Source: Saccharicrinis sp. UBA6048 (GTDB lineage: Bacteria > Bacteroidota > Bacteroidia > Bacteroidales > Marinilabiliaceae). From it: DNA of 18,644 bases. Position 1 is the first letter of the stretch. Every line of letters begins with the position of its first letter. The stretch lies in assembly GCA_002429115.1 (NCBI GenBank), contig DIYS01000264.1, positions 1-18,644 of the forward strand. The letters run 5' to 3'. A program made the translations under genes and the position numbers. Below, one piece after another: positions 1 through 7,161 of this stretch. Under the pieces are notes generated by a model. That model was not told the origin of the DNA, made no database searches, and was given only the letters and a program-made list of their open reading frames with translations.

Positions 1-941
1 CCTCCACCCCAAAAGAATAATTGACGTACCGCTTTTTTGACACGTTGATAATGCTTTCCCCCTGTATACTTACCAACCAATGCTTCAGCGGCATAAGCAA
101 ATCCATCAAGAAAATAAGAGAATAAGAACAAGAATTGCAATAGAGCACTGTTGGCAGCTAGTATTAAGTCGCTGGTGCCGGCCGATTTTGATGTAAAGAA
201 CGTGAAAACAACAATGATGCAAAGGGTGCGAAGGAATATGTCGCCACTAACATCAAGGAATTTTAATAATCCGATTTTATCAAGAATCTTCCTGAAGTCA
301 AACTCTTTAAGGATAAAGCGATATTTCTTTAAGAAGAGGATAAGAGATAAAATAAACCCTACTACATTGGCAACCACGGAGCCAAGCGCTACCCCTTCTA
401 CCTTCATGCCCAATACACGAACAAAAAAGAATGACGTGACAATGTTAACGATATTAATGGTGATGGAGATAATCATTGGATAGATCGCATTTTGCATGCC
501 TAGGAACCATCCATTAATAACCATCAGGGAAATAGCTAACGGCGCTGCCCATATGCGTACGTAAAAATAATCACTTGCCAGTTTTTTAACTTCCTCACTA
601 CCTTCCAGGATTTGAAGACTGAGATGAACAACGCCATTTTGAAGTATTAAAAGTAGCAGACCGGCTGAGATAGCAAGAAATAAGCCACGAAACAGCATCA
701 TGGCCATTTCATTGTTGTTATTCCGGCCAAAAGCCTGGGCGGCCATTCCGCTTAAACTCATTCTTAAAAATGCGAAGCCCCAATAAACGAAATTAAATAT
801 AACACCTCCTAATGCAACTGCACCCATAAAAACTGAGGAGTCCTGATAACCCATCAGGTGCATATCAACCATGCCTAGGAGGGGAACTGTGAGATTAGTT
901 AGGATGTTGGGTATGGCTAATCGTAGAATTTCTTTAGTCAT
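1..941 (-). CDS. MATE family multidrug/cation efflux transporter (3' end outside the window)
   Basis: Reading leftward from an ATG at 941, an open frame without stops runs to the window edge, giving about 313 residues of the N-terminal part. The protein begins MTKEILRLAIPNILTNL and continues with a Val-Asp-Met pair near residue 27 and the stretch RMSLSGMAAQAFGRNN around residues 68-83, typical of the DinF/NorM-type MATE fold, where an early helix carries a substrate or cation-binding acid and the loop after helix 2 carries A/G-Q-A-x-G. Hydrophobic helices alternate with short basic loops; the visible end includes VGKYTGGKHYQRVKKAV, a MATE loop in the C-terminal half. The family uses H+ or Na+ gradients to export cationic compounds across the inner membrane. 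Full-length members have about 440-460 residues, so roughly 130 are missing. No neighbour suggests its substrate. Family call firm, subfamily (DinF-like) less so. Confidence 0.85.
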   Translation of the reverse strand, partial: MTKEILRLAIPNILTNLTVPLLGMVDMHLMGYQDSSVFMGAVALGGVIFNFVYWGFAFLRMSLSGMAAQAFGRNNNNEMAMMLFRGLFLAISAGLLLLILQNGVVHLSLQILEGSEEVKKLASDYFYVRIWAAPLAISLMVINGWFLGMQNAIYPMIISITINIVNIVTSFFFVRVLGMKVEGVALGSVVANVVGFILSLILFLKKYRFILKEFDFRKILDKIGLLKFLDVSGDIFLRTLCIIVVFTFFTSKSAGTSDLILAANSALLQFLFLFSYFLDGFAYAAEALVGKYTGGKHYQRVKKAVRQLFFWGG

Positions 942-1071
942 GTATGAGATTGTATTTAATTACGAAGATATCATTATTTATATATTACGTATCGTTTTCC
1001 TCTATAAGCTCCACTTTTTCAATGAAAAAATGTGTTGACTAAAAATAAAAGACAAAAATATCTTTAATTAA

Positions 1072-1103
1072 TTTGGACTAATTCCAAATAGTTATTAGTT
1101 TTG
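1072..1103 (+). promoter_or_regulatory. Bacteroidota-type promoter for the first sod gene
   Basis: TTTG at 1072-1075 and TAGTTTTG at 1096-1103 are 20 nt apart, matching the known Bacteroidota -33 (TTTG) and -7 (TAnnTTTG) boxes. The -7 box ends 40 nt before the ATG at 1144. The assignment is by consensus match only. Confidence 0.6.
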
Positions 1104-1143
1104 AATCGTAATTCTAATTTTAAACCTAAAACGAATAATTACT

Positions 1144-1746
1144 ATGGCATTTGAATTACCAAAACTAGAATATGCATACGACGCATTAGAACCTCATATC
1201 GATGCTCGTACAATGGAAATACATTATACAAAGCACCACGCTGCCTATACGAATAACCTAAATGGAGCTATCGAAGGTACGGCTTTGGCTTCTCAAAGTA
1301 TTGAAGAAATATTAGGAAGCATTTCAAAGCATTCAGTTGCGATTCGTAACAATGGCGGTGGATTTTATAATCACAATCTTTTCTGGACGGTGATGTCGCC
1401 AAATGGTGGAGGACAGCCTTCAGGAGAACTCGCAGAAGCAATCAATAAGGCGTTTGGCTCATTTGATGCTTTCAAAGAAGCATTTAACAAGGCAGCTGCA
1501 ACGCGATTTGGTTCTGGTTGGGCATGGCTGGTTAAACAAGATGATGGTTCACTTGTTGTAACTTCAACAGCTAATCAGGATAATCCTTTAATGGATATTG
1601 CCGATGTTAAAGGAACACCAATTTTAGGATTGGATGTTTGGGAGCATGCTTATTACTTACACTATCAAAATAGACGTCCCGATTATATTGGCGCATTTTG
1701 GAATGTTGTCAATTGGGACGAAGTAACAAGACGTTTTAAAGTTTAG
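1144..1746 (+). CDS. sodA: Superoxide dismutase, Mn-type residue pattern
   Basis: Two-domain Fe/Mn superoxide dismutase of 200 residues, normal length for the family, which disproportionates superoxide to O2 and H2O2. No signal peptide, so cytoplasmic. Metal ligands are visible as H27 (in MEIHYTKHH), H77 (YNHNLFW), D164 and H168 (DVWEHAYY). The residues that separate Mn from Fe enzymes are of Mn type: a Gly-rich NNGGG at 69-73 before the second His and a Gln (Q145 in ANQDNPL) in the C-terminal domain. It differs from the adjacent SOD at 1875, which has the Fe-type pair. The gene has its own promoter and a strong terminator, so the two are probably transcribed separately. Family certain; metal preference is inference from the signature positions, since many Bacteroidota SODs are cambialistic. 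Confidence 0.95.
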   Translation: MAFELPKLEYAYDALEPHIDARTMEIHYTKHHAAYTNNLNGAIEGTALASQSIEEILGSISKHSVAIRNNGGGFYNHNLFWTVMSPNGGGQPSGELAEAINKAFGSFDAFKEAFNKAAATRFGSGWAWLVKQDDGSLVVTSTANQDNPLMDIADVKGTPILGLDVWEHAYYLHYQNRRPDYIGAFWNVVNWDEVTRRFKV

Positions 1747-1765
1747 TTTGTTCATTTTGTCTGGG

Positions 1766-1800
1766 AAAAAAGGGAACTCAAACGTGAGTTCCCTTTTTAT
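1766..1800 (+). terminator. Intrinsic terminator after the first sod gene
   Basis: A perfect 9-bp stem (1772-1780 with 1785-1793, GGGAACTCA/TGAGTTCCC) with an AACG tetraloop, preceded by A6 and followed by T5 and more T. It lies 25 nt after the stop codon. Confidence 0.9.
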
Positions 1801-1831
1801 TTTTTTAAGTTTTCCGAAAACATAAAAATGC

Positions 1832-1839
1832 TAAGTTTG
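1832..1839 (+). promoter_or_regulatory. Candidate -7 promoter element of the second sod gene
   Basis: TAAGTTTG matches the Bacteroidota -7 consensus TAnnTTTG and lies 35 nt before the ATG at 1875, downstream of the terminator of the previous gene. The -33 box is poor (only a GTTTTCCG around 1809-1816), so confidence is moderate. Confidence 0.5.
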
Positions 1840-1874
1840 TTTAATCCCAAGACAAAACTTTAAAACGAAAAAAT

Positions 1875-2450
1875 ATGAGCTTTGAATTACCAAAATTACC
1901 GTATGCATTAGATGCACTTGAGCCTGTTATCTCAAAAACAACCATGGAGTTTCACTATGGAAAACACCATCAGGCTTATGTCAATAACCTGAACAACTTA
2001 ATCAAAGGCACCGAGTTTGAAAACGCCGATTTGGAAACGATTGTTAAGAAGTCGGAAGGTGGAATTTTCAATAATGGTGCGCAGGTGTGGAATCACACGT
2101 TCTACTTTATGTCATTTAAACCAAATGGAGGAGGAGAGCCTAAGGGGGCTTTAGCGGAAGCTATAAATACTTCATTCGGATCATTTGATAAATTTAAAGA
2201 GGAATTTTCTGCTGCTGCAGCCACCTTGTTTGGATCAGGTTGGGCCTGGTTGGTGAAAAAAGAAGATGGTTCTTTAGCAATAGTGAAAGAGAGTAACGCA
2301 GGCAACCCGCTTCGCAATGGATTAACGCCAATTTTAACTTGTGATGTTTGGGAGCATGCGTATTATCTTGACAAACAAAATCTTCGTCCGAAGTACATTG
2401 AAGAGTTTTTCAGTATTCTTGATTGGGACGTAGTTTCGGCACGCTACTAG
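1875..2450 (+). CDS. sodB: Superoxide dismutase, Fe-type residue pattern
   Basis: Fe/Mn superoxide dismutase of 191 residues, cytoplasmic, without a signal peptide. Ligands: H27 (MEFHYGKHH), H74 (WNHTFYF), D157 and H161 (DVWEHAYY). It carries the Fe-type pair: Q70 in FNNGAQVWNH, before the second ligand, and A142 in SNAGNPL. The general architecture (SEGGIFNN, EFENADLETIV, SNAGNPLRNGL) resembles the well-known Porphyromonas/Bacteroides SOD, which can use either Fe or Mn. A Phe (F78) occupies the place of the Trp common in proteobacterial FeSODs (FYW), as in other Bacteroidota. It is a diverged paralogue of the upstream sod gene, about 130 nt away, with independent expression signals. Function certain, metal use inferred. 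Confidence 0.95.
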   Translation: MSFELPKLPYALDALEPVISKTTMEFHYGKHHQAYVNNLNNLIKGTEFENADLETIVKKSEGGIFNNGAQVWNHTFYFMSFKPNGGGEPKGALAEAINTSFGSFDKFKEEFSAAAATLFGSGWAWLVKKEDGSLAIVKESNAGNPLRNGLTPILTCDVWEHAYYLDKQNLRPKYIEEFFSILDWDVVSARY

Positions 2451-2473
2451 GAAAAAGAATTTTAAACGAATTG

Positions 2474-2520
2474 AGCGAGACTTGAGAACATTTTTTGTAT
2501 CTTAAGTCTCGCTTTTTTTT
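2474..2520 (+). terminator. Intrinsic terminator after the second sod gene
   Basis: Ten-bp stem AGCGAGACTT (2474-2483) with AAGTCTCGCT (2504-2513), 20-nt loop, followed by an eight-T run ending at 2520. It begins about 23 nt after the stop codon. Confidence 0.85.
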
Positions 2521-2551
2521 ACCCTATAAACAATAACTAAAAATTGATTTT

Positions 2552-3115
2552 ATGCTGAAAGATTTGATTCTTAAAAACCGTAGTTATCGCCGATTTTATG
2601 AGGAGGAAACGGTTGAGCTGGAAACCTTAAAAGAATTAGTTGATTTGGCCAGGCTTTCGCCATCAGCAAGAAATGCCCAACCCTTAAAATATTTCTTATC
2701 AAATTCACCTGAGTTAAACGAAAAGATTTTTCCACACTTATCGTGGGCTGGCTATTTAAAAGATTGGGCCGGGCCGGAAAAAGGGGAGCAGCCATCCGCC
2801 TATATCATCGTACTTAATGATACAGATATATCGGCGAATTACTTCTGCGACGATGGTATTGCTACGCAAAGTATCTTGCTTGGTGCTGTTGAGAAAGGAT
2901 TAGGCGGATGTATCGTTGGTTCGCTTAACCGTCTGCAGTTGCAAAGGGAGTTGCGTTTCTCCGATAATCTTAAAATCGTGCATGTAATTGCCATTGGGAA
3001 ACCAAAAGAAGAGGTGGTACTTGAAGAAATGAAAGAAGGAAATATTAAATACTGGCGTGATGTGAAACAAACGCACCATGTTCCAAAGCGAGAATTGAAA
3101 GATGTAATCGTTTAA
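2552..3115 (+). CDS. Nitroreductase family flavoprotein
   Basis: Protein of 187 residues with the FMN-dependent nitroreductase fold. The N-terminal RSYRRF (10-15) supplies the FMN-phosphate arginines; PSARNAQPLKYF (36-47) is the classical S-x-x-N-x-Q-P-W/L flavin-contacting motif; DDGIATQSILLGAVEKGLGGCIVGSL is the central helix and glycine turn, and HVIAIGKPKEE near the C-terminus is the conserved I-x-x-G-x-P strand. Such enzymes reduce nitro groups, quinones or flavins with NAD(P)H and usually dimerise in the cytoplasm; the real substrate cannot be deduced. It is short for the family (187 versus about 190-220) but has all core elements. It stands as a single gene with its own terminator, beside two SOD genes, which is compatible with but does not prove a redox-stress role. 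The ATG at 2552 is the first in frame. Confidence 0.9.
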   Translation: MLKDLILKNRSYRRFYEEETVELETLKELVDLARLSPSARNAQPLKYFLSNSPELNEKIFPHLSWAGYLKDWAGPEKGEQPSAYIIVLNDTDISANYFCDDGIATQSILLGAVEKGLGGCIVGSLNRLQLQRELRFSDNLKIVHVIAIGKPKEEVVLEEMKEGNIKYWRDVKQTHHVPKRELKDVIV

Positions 3116-3130
3116 GCAATGCTTACGATG

Positions 3131-3159
3131 AAAGCCCGATGTTAAAAATCGGGCTTTTT
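3131..3159 (+). terminator. Intrinsic terminator after the nitroreductase gene
   Basis: Ten-bp stem AAAGCCCGAT (3131-3140) with ATCGGGCTTT (3148-3157), loop GTTAAAA, T-run to 3159. It lies 16 nt after the stop codon. Confidence 0.9.
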
Positions 3160-3273
3160 CATTTGATTTACTTGCATCCAACCAATTAGGGTCTTAATTT
3201 GTTGATATAGATAATAACCTGAGTTCGGCGAGAATTTTAGAAATCAGGTTATGCCAACTTAAAACAATGTACT

Positions 3274-3987
3274 ATGAAAACCTTAATTGTCCCTTTGTTA
3301 CTATGTATCGTACACATGCTTAATGCGCAGATTAATTCCAATGATTCCTTACGAATTAGCGGAATTGTATTTGAACAGGATAGCCTTAATCCGCTTGGAT
3401 TTTCACGTTTTAACCTGGATGCTAAAAACTATTCGTCCGATGAAAAGGGGCAATTCTCATTTTGGGCTCAAAAAGGTGAAATTGTGCGTTTCTCACATGT
3501 GGGATTTAAGGATACTTATATTCAAATAAATGACTCTTTGCAGCATATGAATTATATGTTGGGTGTGTTTCTGACGCGCGATACATTTCAGATTAGTGAA
3601 GTAATTGTGATGCCGAGGTATGAAAATCTGGCTTTAAAAGCTAAAACCATGCCTTTAATTATTACGCCTGAGCAGGCTTATGCTTCACAAAATGTTAGGT
3701 CGTCCACCTATCAGGCGCTAACGCAAAATCCGATTCGCATGGATGCTGAAATGAATCATCGTATGGTATTGCAGGAACGCGTTTGGAGTACGGTGTATAA
3801 AACACAAGTTCCGCCACATCGAACCATTGGTGTAAGTCCTGAAAACGTGGCACAGATGCGTTTGTTTTTACCAAAGAATGAACAGCGTGTTAGAGAAATA
3901 ACGATGCAACCACTTAATGCGAATGAATTAGACCTCTTACTGCGAATTTATGAACAAAGAACGCAACGGGGCGTTTCTAATCCATAA
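3274..3987 (+). CDS. Secreted protein with carboxypeptidase-like regulatory domain
   Basis: Protein of 237 residues. Residues 1-19 (MKTLIVPLLLCIVHMLNAQ) form a signal peptide with cleavage expected after NA-Q or A-Q. Residues about 26-110 have the CarboxypepD_reg-like pattern: ISGIVFEQDSLNPLGFSRFNL, then SSDEKGQFSFWAQKGEIVRFSHVGFKDT and a conserved end ISEVIVMPRYE, comparable with the EVVV segment that ends such domains in TonB-dependent receptors. The C-terminal half (about 125-237) is polar, with no motif I recognise. The protein is therefore periplasmic or outer-membrane associated; no receptor barrel follows, so it is not a truncated SusC by length alone. It lies alone between two terminators or intergenic gaps. 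Function unknown. Confidence 0.8.
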   Translation: MKTLIVPLLLCIVHMLNAQINSNDSLRISGIVFEQDSLNPLGFSRFNLDAKNYSSDEKGQFSFWAQKGEIVRFSHVGFKDTYIQINDSLQHMNYMLGVFLTRDTFQISEVIVMPRYENLALKAKTMPLIITPEQAYASQNVRSSTYQALTQNPIRMDAEMNHRMVLQERVWSTVYKTQVPPHRTIGVSPENVAQMRLFLPKNEQRVREITMQPLNANELDLLLRIYEQRTQRGVSNP

Positions 3988-4046
3988 TTGCGATTTGTCA
4001 GGAATGAAATCAGATAAATATCATCGAATAATTAAAAGAAAATAAG

Positions 4047-4054
4047 CATTTTTG
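4047..4054 (+). promoter_or_regulatory. Candidate -7 promoter element of folE
   Basis: CATTTTTG differs from TAnnTTTG at one base and is followed by CAGC, as in other candidates here. It lies 36 nt before the ATG at 4091. No clear -33 box is visible. If correct, transcription begins after the upstream in-frame TTG at 4052, which excludes that TTG as the start codon. Confidence 0.35.
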
Positions 4055-4090
4055 CAGCTTGCAAGCGGATGTAATTTCAAAACGAATACA

Positions 4091-4714
4091 ATGGAATTTA
4101 CTTTAAATGGAAAGAGTGGGTATTCAAAAGTTGAATCCTATGACGATCATACAACAAATGAGCTATCAGATCATTACCTAAAGATATTAAGTGCACTGGG
4201 TGAAGACCCTTCGCGTGAAGGATTGGAAAAAACACCATTGCGCGTGGCTAAGGCCATGCAATTCTTAACTCAGGGTTACCATATGGATCCGGAGGAGATT
4301 ATTAAGTCGGCCATGTTCCGTGAGGATTATCAGCAAATGGTAGTGGTGAAGGATATTGAGCTCTACTCGATGTGTGAACATCATATGCTACCGTTTTTTG
4401 GTAAAGCTCATGTAGCTTATATTCCGCGTCATCACATTACCGGCTTAAGTAAATTGGCCCGTGTGGTCGAAGCGTTTGCCCGTCGTCTGCAGGTGCAGGA
4501 GCGCTTAACAACACAGATAAAAGACTGTATCCAGAATACGCTTAATCCACTTGGTGTAGCCGTGGTTATTGAAGCACAACATATGTGCATGCAAATGCGT
4601 GGTGTGCAAAAGCAACATTCGGTAACGACAACTTCGGACTTTACAGGAGCATTTCAGAAAAACCTTGCCACGCGTGAGGAGTTTATGAAGATTATCAGCT
4701 CCAGCTTACATTAG
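4091..4714 (+). CDS. folE: GTP cyclohydrolase I
   Basis: Catalyses GTP to 7,8-dihydroneopterin triphosphate, the first step of tetrahydrofolate synthesis and possibly of other pterins. Numbered from the ATG at 4091 (207 residues): the N-terminal DPSREGLEKTPLRVAKA (39-55) is the family signature; zinc ligands are C95 and H98 in MCEHHMLPF and C166 in HMCMQMRG; RHHITGLSKLARVVEAFARRLQVQERLT (113-140) is the second signature. The frame can be extended to a TTG at 4052, but the extra 13 residues are not family-like and overlap a promoter-like element, so the ATG is preferred. Length agrees with the roughly 200-220 of bacterial enzymes, which are homodecamers. A strong terminator follows. Confidence 0.95.
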   Translation: MEFTLNGKSGYSKVESYDDHTTNELSDHYLKILSALGEDPSREGLEKTPLRVAKAMQFLTQGYHMDPEEIIKSAMFREDYQQMVVVKDIELYSMCEHHMLPFFGKAHVAYIPRHHITGLSKLARVVEAFARRLQVQERLTTQIKDCIQNTLNPLGVAVVIEAQHMCMQMRGVQKQHSVTTTSDFTGAFQKNLATREEFMKIISSSLH

Positions 4715-4736
4715 AAATTGATTGAATAGAAATATA

Positions 4737-4769
4737 AAACCCGTCTTGAAAATATCAGGACGGGTTTTT
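4737..4769. terminator. Bidirectional intrinsic terminator between folE and the barrel-protein gene
   Basis: A 13-bp stem (4737-4749 with 4755-4767) containing ACCCGTC/GACGGGT and one G-U wobble has A-rich sequence on its left and T5 on its right, so it can end folE from the left and the convergent gene (stop at 4788) from the right. Confidence 0.85.
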
Positions 4770-4787
4770 GATTTAAGTTCGATTCTT

Positions 4788-5363
4788 TTAGAAAAATAGC
4801 ACTGCACCAATTTGCAGGTATTCTGTTTTGGAGTCGACATCGTCCATAATATCAACAAAACCCCAGTTGTACTTGGCTTCAACGCCCAGCATCATAAACT
4901 TAAAACCTATTCCAAGGTGACCACCAGCGTCAAAAGTTGAGACATCGCTCACACCAATATCTTCACCCATAAAGGTGAAATCACCACCAAGTTTAATAGC
5001 TCCGTTTACTCCTGCGAATCCGTAAACCGGACCTATTTTCGCTCTTAACGAAATTGGAATACTCAGGTAATGAAGTTTTAAGTCAGTTTTCAGATTAAGA
5101 TCTGAGTTGGCTTTACCATTAATTTGGTAGTATTCGATACCTGAATTAAGTTTTAATAAGTCAATACCAATGTTGTTGCTTTTAAAAAAGCCCACATAAA
5201 ATCCGTTGGATGATTCGCTCAACTCCTGATTGCCAATGGTCAGATAACTGCTTTGCCAACCTGCGCGTATTCCTTTTCCATCAGGTCCTTCTTCAGCATT
5301 TACATGGTTTGGTGTTGCGATTAGTAAGGCAACAGCCGCCATAATAAAAAGTACTTTTCTCAT
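4788..5363 (-). CDS. Small outer-membrane beta-barrel protein
   Basis: Protein of 191 residues. Residues 1-23 (MRKVLFIMAAVALLIATPNHVNA) are a signal peptide with an AxA-like NA/E cleavage site. The remainder alternates short amphipathic strands (GFYVGFFKS, SGIEYYQI, LHYLSIPISLRAKIGPVYGFAGVNG, GGHLGIGFKFMMLGVEAKYNWGF) and ends in Phe-Phe, the C-terminal signature read by the BAM complex. This fits the outer-membrane beta-barrel (OMP_b-brl) families common in Bacteroidota, with about eight strands. The phrase LSIPISLRAKIGPVYGFAG is the usual YLEIPLLLK-x-x-G core of these proteins. No ligand or enzyme activity can be deduced. The gene at 5656 (same strand) is a related barrel, but terminator sequence between them suggests separate transcripts. 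Confidence 0.85.
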   Translation of the reverse strand: MRKVLFIMAAVALLIATPNHVNAEEGPDGKGIRAGWQSSYLTIGNQELSESSNGFYVGFFKSNNIGIDLLKLNSGIEYYQINGKANSDLNLKTDLKLHYLSIPISLRAKIGPVYGFAGVNGAIKLGGDFTFMGEDIGVSDVSTFDAGGHLGIGFKFMMLGVEAKYNWGFVDIMDDVDSKTEYLQIGAVLFF

Positions 5364-5655
5364 TGTATTTAGTATTAAGTTGATAAAAAACTCATACTAA
5401 ATTATGGAAAGCCTTGGTAAAAGTAAAGACCTCGTTATCAACTTCATTTCACAAGTAAATTTTGCAGCCCGCAGATAACAGGGATACTCGCTGAAAGTGT
5501 AAGCTGAATCAAAATCCGCGAGAAAAGAAATAAACGTATGGGAATTAGGTGTTTGTTATCACAACCAGTTAAATAACGAGACACAAAAAGAGCCGGCTGA
5601 AAACGGGCCGGCTCCATAGATTTAGGTAAGTTATTTTGAAAGAGAAATAAACTTC
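5364..5655. other. Intergenic region between two barrel-protein genes
   Basis: No gene of its own is visible. It holds the upstream region of the 5363 gene and, at 5585-5614, the terminator of the 5656 gene. A promoter-like TAAATTTTGCAG at 5456-5467 points rightward but leads to no coding frame. The middle (5480-5580) shows no recognisable RNA. Confidence 0.5.
5585..5614 (-). terminator. Intrinsic terminator of the barrel gene ending at 5656
   Basis: An 8-bp GC-rich stem GAGCCGGC/GCCGGCTC (5590-5597 with 5607-5614). On the minus strand it is followed by T5 (A5 at 5585-5589 on the plus strand), 42 nt beyond the stop codon. Confidence 0.85.
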
Positions 5656-6252
5656 TTAGATGCCAAATAATTTAAAACCAAGTGCAAAGGTTAATACATC
5701 GGTTTTCTGACCAATTTGTGCCTTTGAAATATCCTTTATACCCCACTCATAGCGCACATCAGCAGTTAATCGCCAGAATTCTACACCTGCTCCAGCCTGA
5801 AAAGTCCAGTTTGTATTATCTACACCTTTATAATCAGGCCAATCAGTTACAGATTTTGAATTAAAGGATGCAACGGGCCCTGCAACACCATATACGCTGG
5901 CAACTTTTAAATCCAATAAACGAACATTTAATAAAAGTGGAATATCCCAAGTATGGTAGGTGATATCAGTGTTAAAGTCTTCGCCGCCAATTGTACCATT
6001 TGCCTTGGTGTTTTTCTTTGCATAATACATTTCAGGTTGAAAACTAAGGTTACCAACAAGTCGAAGACGACCATATACTCCAAATAAAAATCCGCTTTTG
6101 GCTTCGTTCTTAATGTCAGCACCATCAGGTATATCACTTAGTTTTATCTTCGTTGTATTAAATCCTGTTTTTAGTCCAATTGCCAGACGATCCTGGGCTG
6201 ATGCAGATAAGGTCATTAAAACAACTGCGCTTAGTAAGAGAACTTTTTTCAT
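5656..6252 (-). CDS. Outer-membrane beta-barrel protein
   Basis: From the ATG at 6252 the product has 198 residues: a signal peptide MKKVLLLSAVVLMTLSASAQ with an ASA-Q cleavage site, then an alternating beta-strand pattern (LAIGLKTGFNTTKI, GFLFGVYGRLRLVGNLSFQPEMYYAKK, HTWDIPLLLNVRLLDLKVASVYGVAGPVASF, WTFQAGAGVEFWRLTADVRYEWGI, VLTFALGFKLFGI). This is the typical layout of the porin-family outer-membrane beta-barrel proteins of Bacteroidota, including the Y-x-x-W-D-I-P-L-L-L-N core. An alternative ATG at 6267 adds MKLTN, but that codon lies inside the arm of a long inverted repeat, so the downstream start next to the basic signal-peptide head is preferred. Function unknown; possibly a structural or stress-induced barrel. 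Confidence 0.85.
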   Translation of the reverse strand: MKKVLLLSAVVLMTLSASAQDRLAIGLKTGFNTTKIKLSDIPDGADIKNEAKSGFLFGVYGRLRLVGNLSFQPEMYYAKKNTKANGTIGGEDFNTDITYHTWDIPLLLNVRLLDLKVASVYGVAGPVASFNSKSVTDWPDYKGVDNTNWTFQAGAGVEFWRLTADVRYEWGIKDISKAQIGQKTDVLTFALGFKLFGI

Positions 6253-6266
6253 GTTTGTCAATTTCA

Positions 6267-6308
6267 TATATAACCATCCAAGTCTGCAGACTTAATGTGG
6301 GTTATATA
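6267..6308. repeat. Nested palindrome upstream of the barrel gene
   Basis: A perfect 14-bp palindrome AAGTCTGCAGACTT (6280-6293) sits inside a second inverted repeat, TATATAACC (6267-6275) and GGTTATATA (6300-6308), with 4 and 6 unpaired bases between. It lies 15-56 nt upstream of the preferred ATG at 6252. It could be a dimeric regulator's operator or, if transcribed, a 5'-leader hairpin. Confidence 0.8.
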
Positions 6309-6445
6309 TCGTTAGTATTCTTGAGTAATTCGATTCATTGTATAGACATACATTAAAGTGGCTACACTTACATTTTATTTTAGTAAGGAAAAGGATTCTT
6401 TATCGACTAATTAATTAAGCTATAAATACACAATAACTTACGCTT

Positions 6446-7021
6446 ATGAAAAAAATGTTTGTTTTTCTGGTTTCAATGTTCCTTTTTGTTCAGTTGAATG
6501 CTCAGGAAGGAAAATTAGTAGGAGATGAGGCGCCCCAGTTTGAAGCACACGATAGTAATGGAAATAACGTAAATCTTTCTGCAGAGCTTCAAAAAGGCAA
6601 GGTGGTTTTGATTTTTTACCGTGGTCAGTGGTGTCCGTATTGTAACCGGCATATGTCTGCTTTGCAGGATTCGTTATCAATGATCACTTATAAAGGAGCA
6701 AAGTTAATTGCCATAACCCCCGAGAAGAATGAAGAAATCAACAAGACCGTTGAGAAATCAAATGCGCAATTTTCAATCGTTTATGATGCCAACCATATTA
6801 TAATGGATGCCTACGAAGTTACCTTTACGATGAGTAAGAGCAAGCACCTGGCCTATAAAACTTATGGAATTAATATAAACGAAGCCAGCGGTAATGATGA
6901 TCGTGCTTTACCTGTGCCTGCAACTTATATTATTGACACAGATGGACGAATTACTTATAGGCACTTCGACAAGGCCTACAAGAATCGCGCAAGTGTTAAA
7001 GAGATATTGGATAACCTTTAA
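6446..7021 (+). CDS. Exported peroxiredoxin-like (AhpC/TSA, thioredoxin-fold) protein
   Basis: Protein of 191 residues. MKKMFVFLVSMFLFVQLNAQ (1-20) is a signal peptide, so the protein acts in the periplasm or is envelope bound. The mature part starts with VGDEAPQFEAHDSNGNNVNLSAELQKGKVVLIFYRGQWCPYC, the N-terminal strand and active-site helix of the peroxiredoxin/TlpA superfamily; C63 and C66 form a CPYC motif that follows R59-G-Q-W62. The C-terminal half has the cis-Pro segment PVPATYIIDTDGRITYRHFD. A CxxC active site with RGQWCPYC is seen in peroxiredoxin-like proteins annotated as AhpC/TSA; the reaction is either peroxide reduction or thiol-disulphide exchange. Divergent from the barrel gene across a 193-nt gap. 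Start chosen at the ATG heading a normal signal peptide. Confidence 0.85.
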   Translation: MKKMFVFLVSMFLFVQLNAQEGKLVGDEAPQFEAHDSNGNNVNLSAELQKGKVVLIFYRGQWCPYCNRHMSALQDSLSMITYKGAKLIAITPEKNEEINKTVEKSNAQFSIVYDANHIIMDAYEVTFTMSKSKHLAYKTYGININEASGNDDRALPVPATYIIDTDGRITYRHFDKAYKNRASVKEILDNL

Positions 7022-7161
7022 GAAGCCTTTGCCTTAACTCTCTTGCTTCCAATTTCTACGTTAAAAACCGCCTTAAAATGCTCTTTTACGACAGTAGTCT
7101 GCGCTTTTTTGTTGATTTTGCCTTGAAATTGATCGCAATCTTAGGTTAATCAAAGCCTTCT

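Noticed and set aside
151..483. 110-codon plus-strand open frame at the left edge
   Set aside because: It lies antisense to the MATE gene, whose reading frame is clear and family-like; the translation here has no signature.
2900..3181. 93-codon minus-strand open frame over the nitroreductase gene
   Set aside because: Antisense shadow of a well-supported gene; crosses its terminator and resembles nothing.
3274..3987. Truncated SusC/TonB-dependent receptor
   Set aside because: After the regulatory domain there is no plug or barrel-like sequence, and the gene ends with a clean stop, so it is a stand-alone secreted protein rather than a broken receptor.
4052..4090. TTG start for folE adding 13 residues
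   Set aside because: The extra residues are not found in the family and the TTG coincides with a promoter-like -7 element; the ATG at 4091 is adequate.
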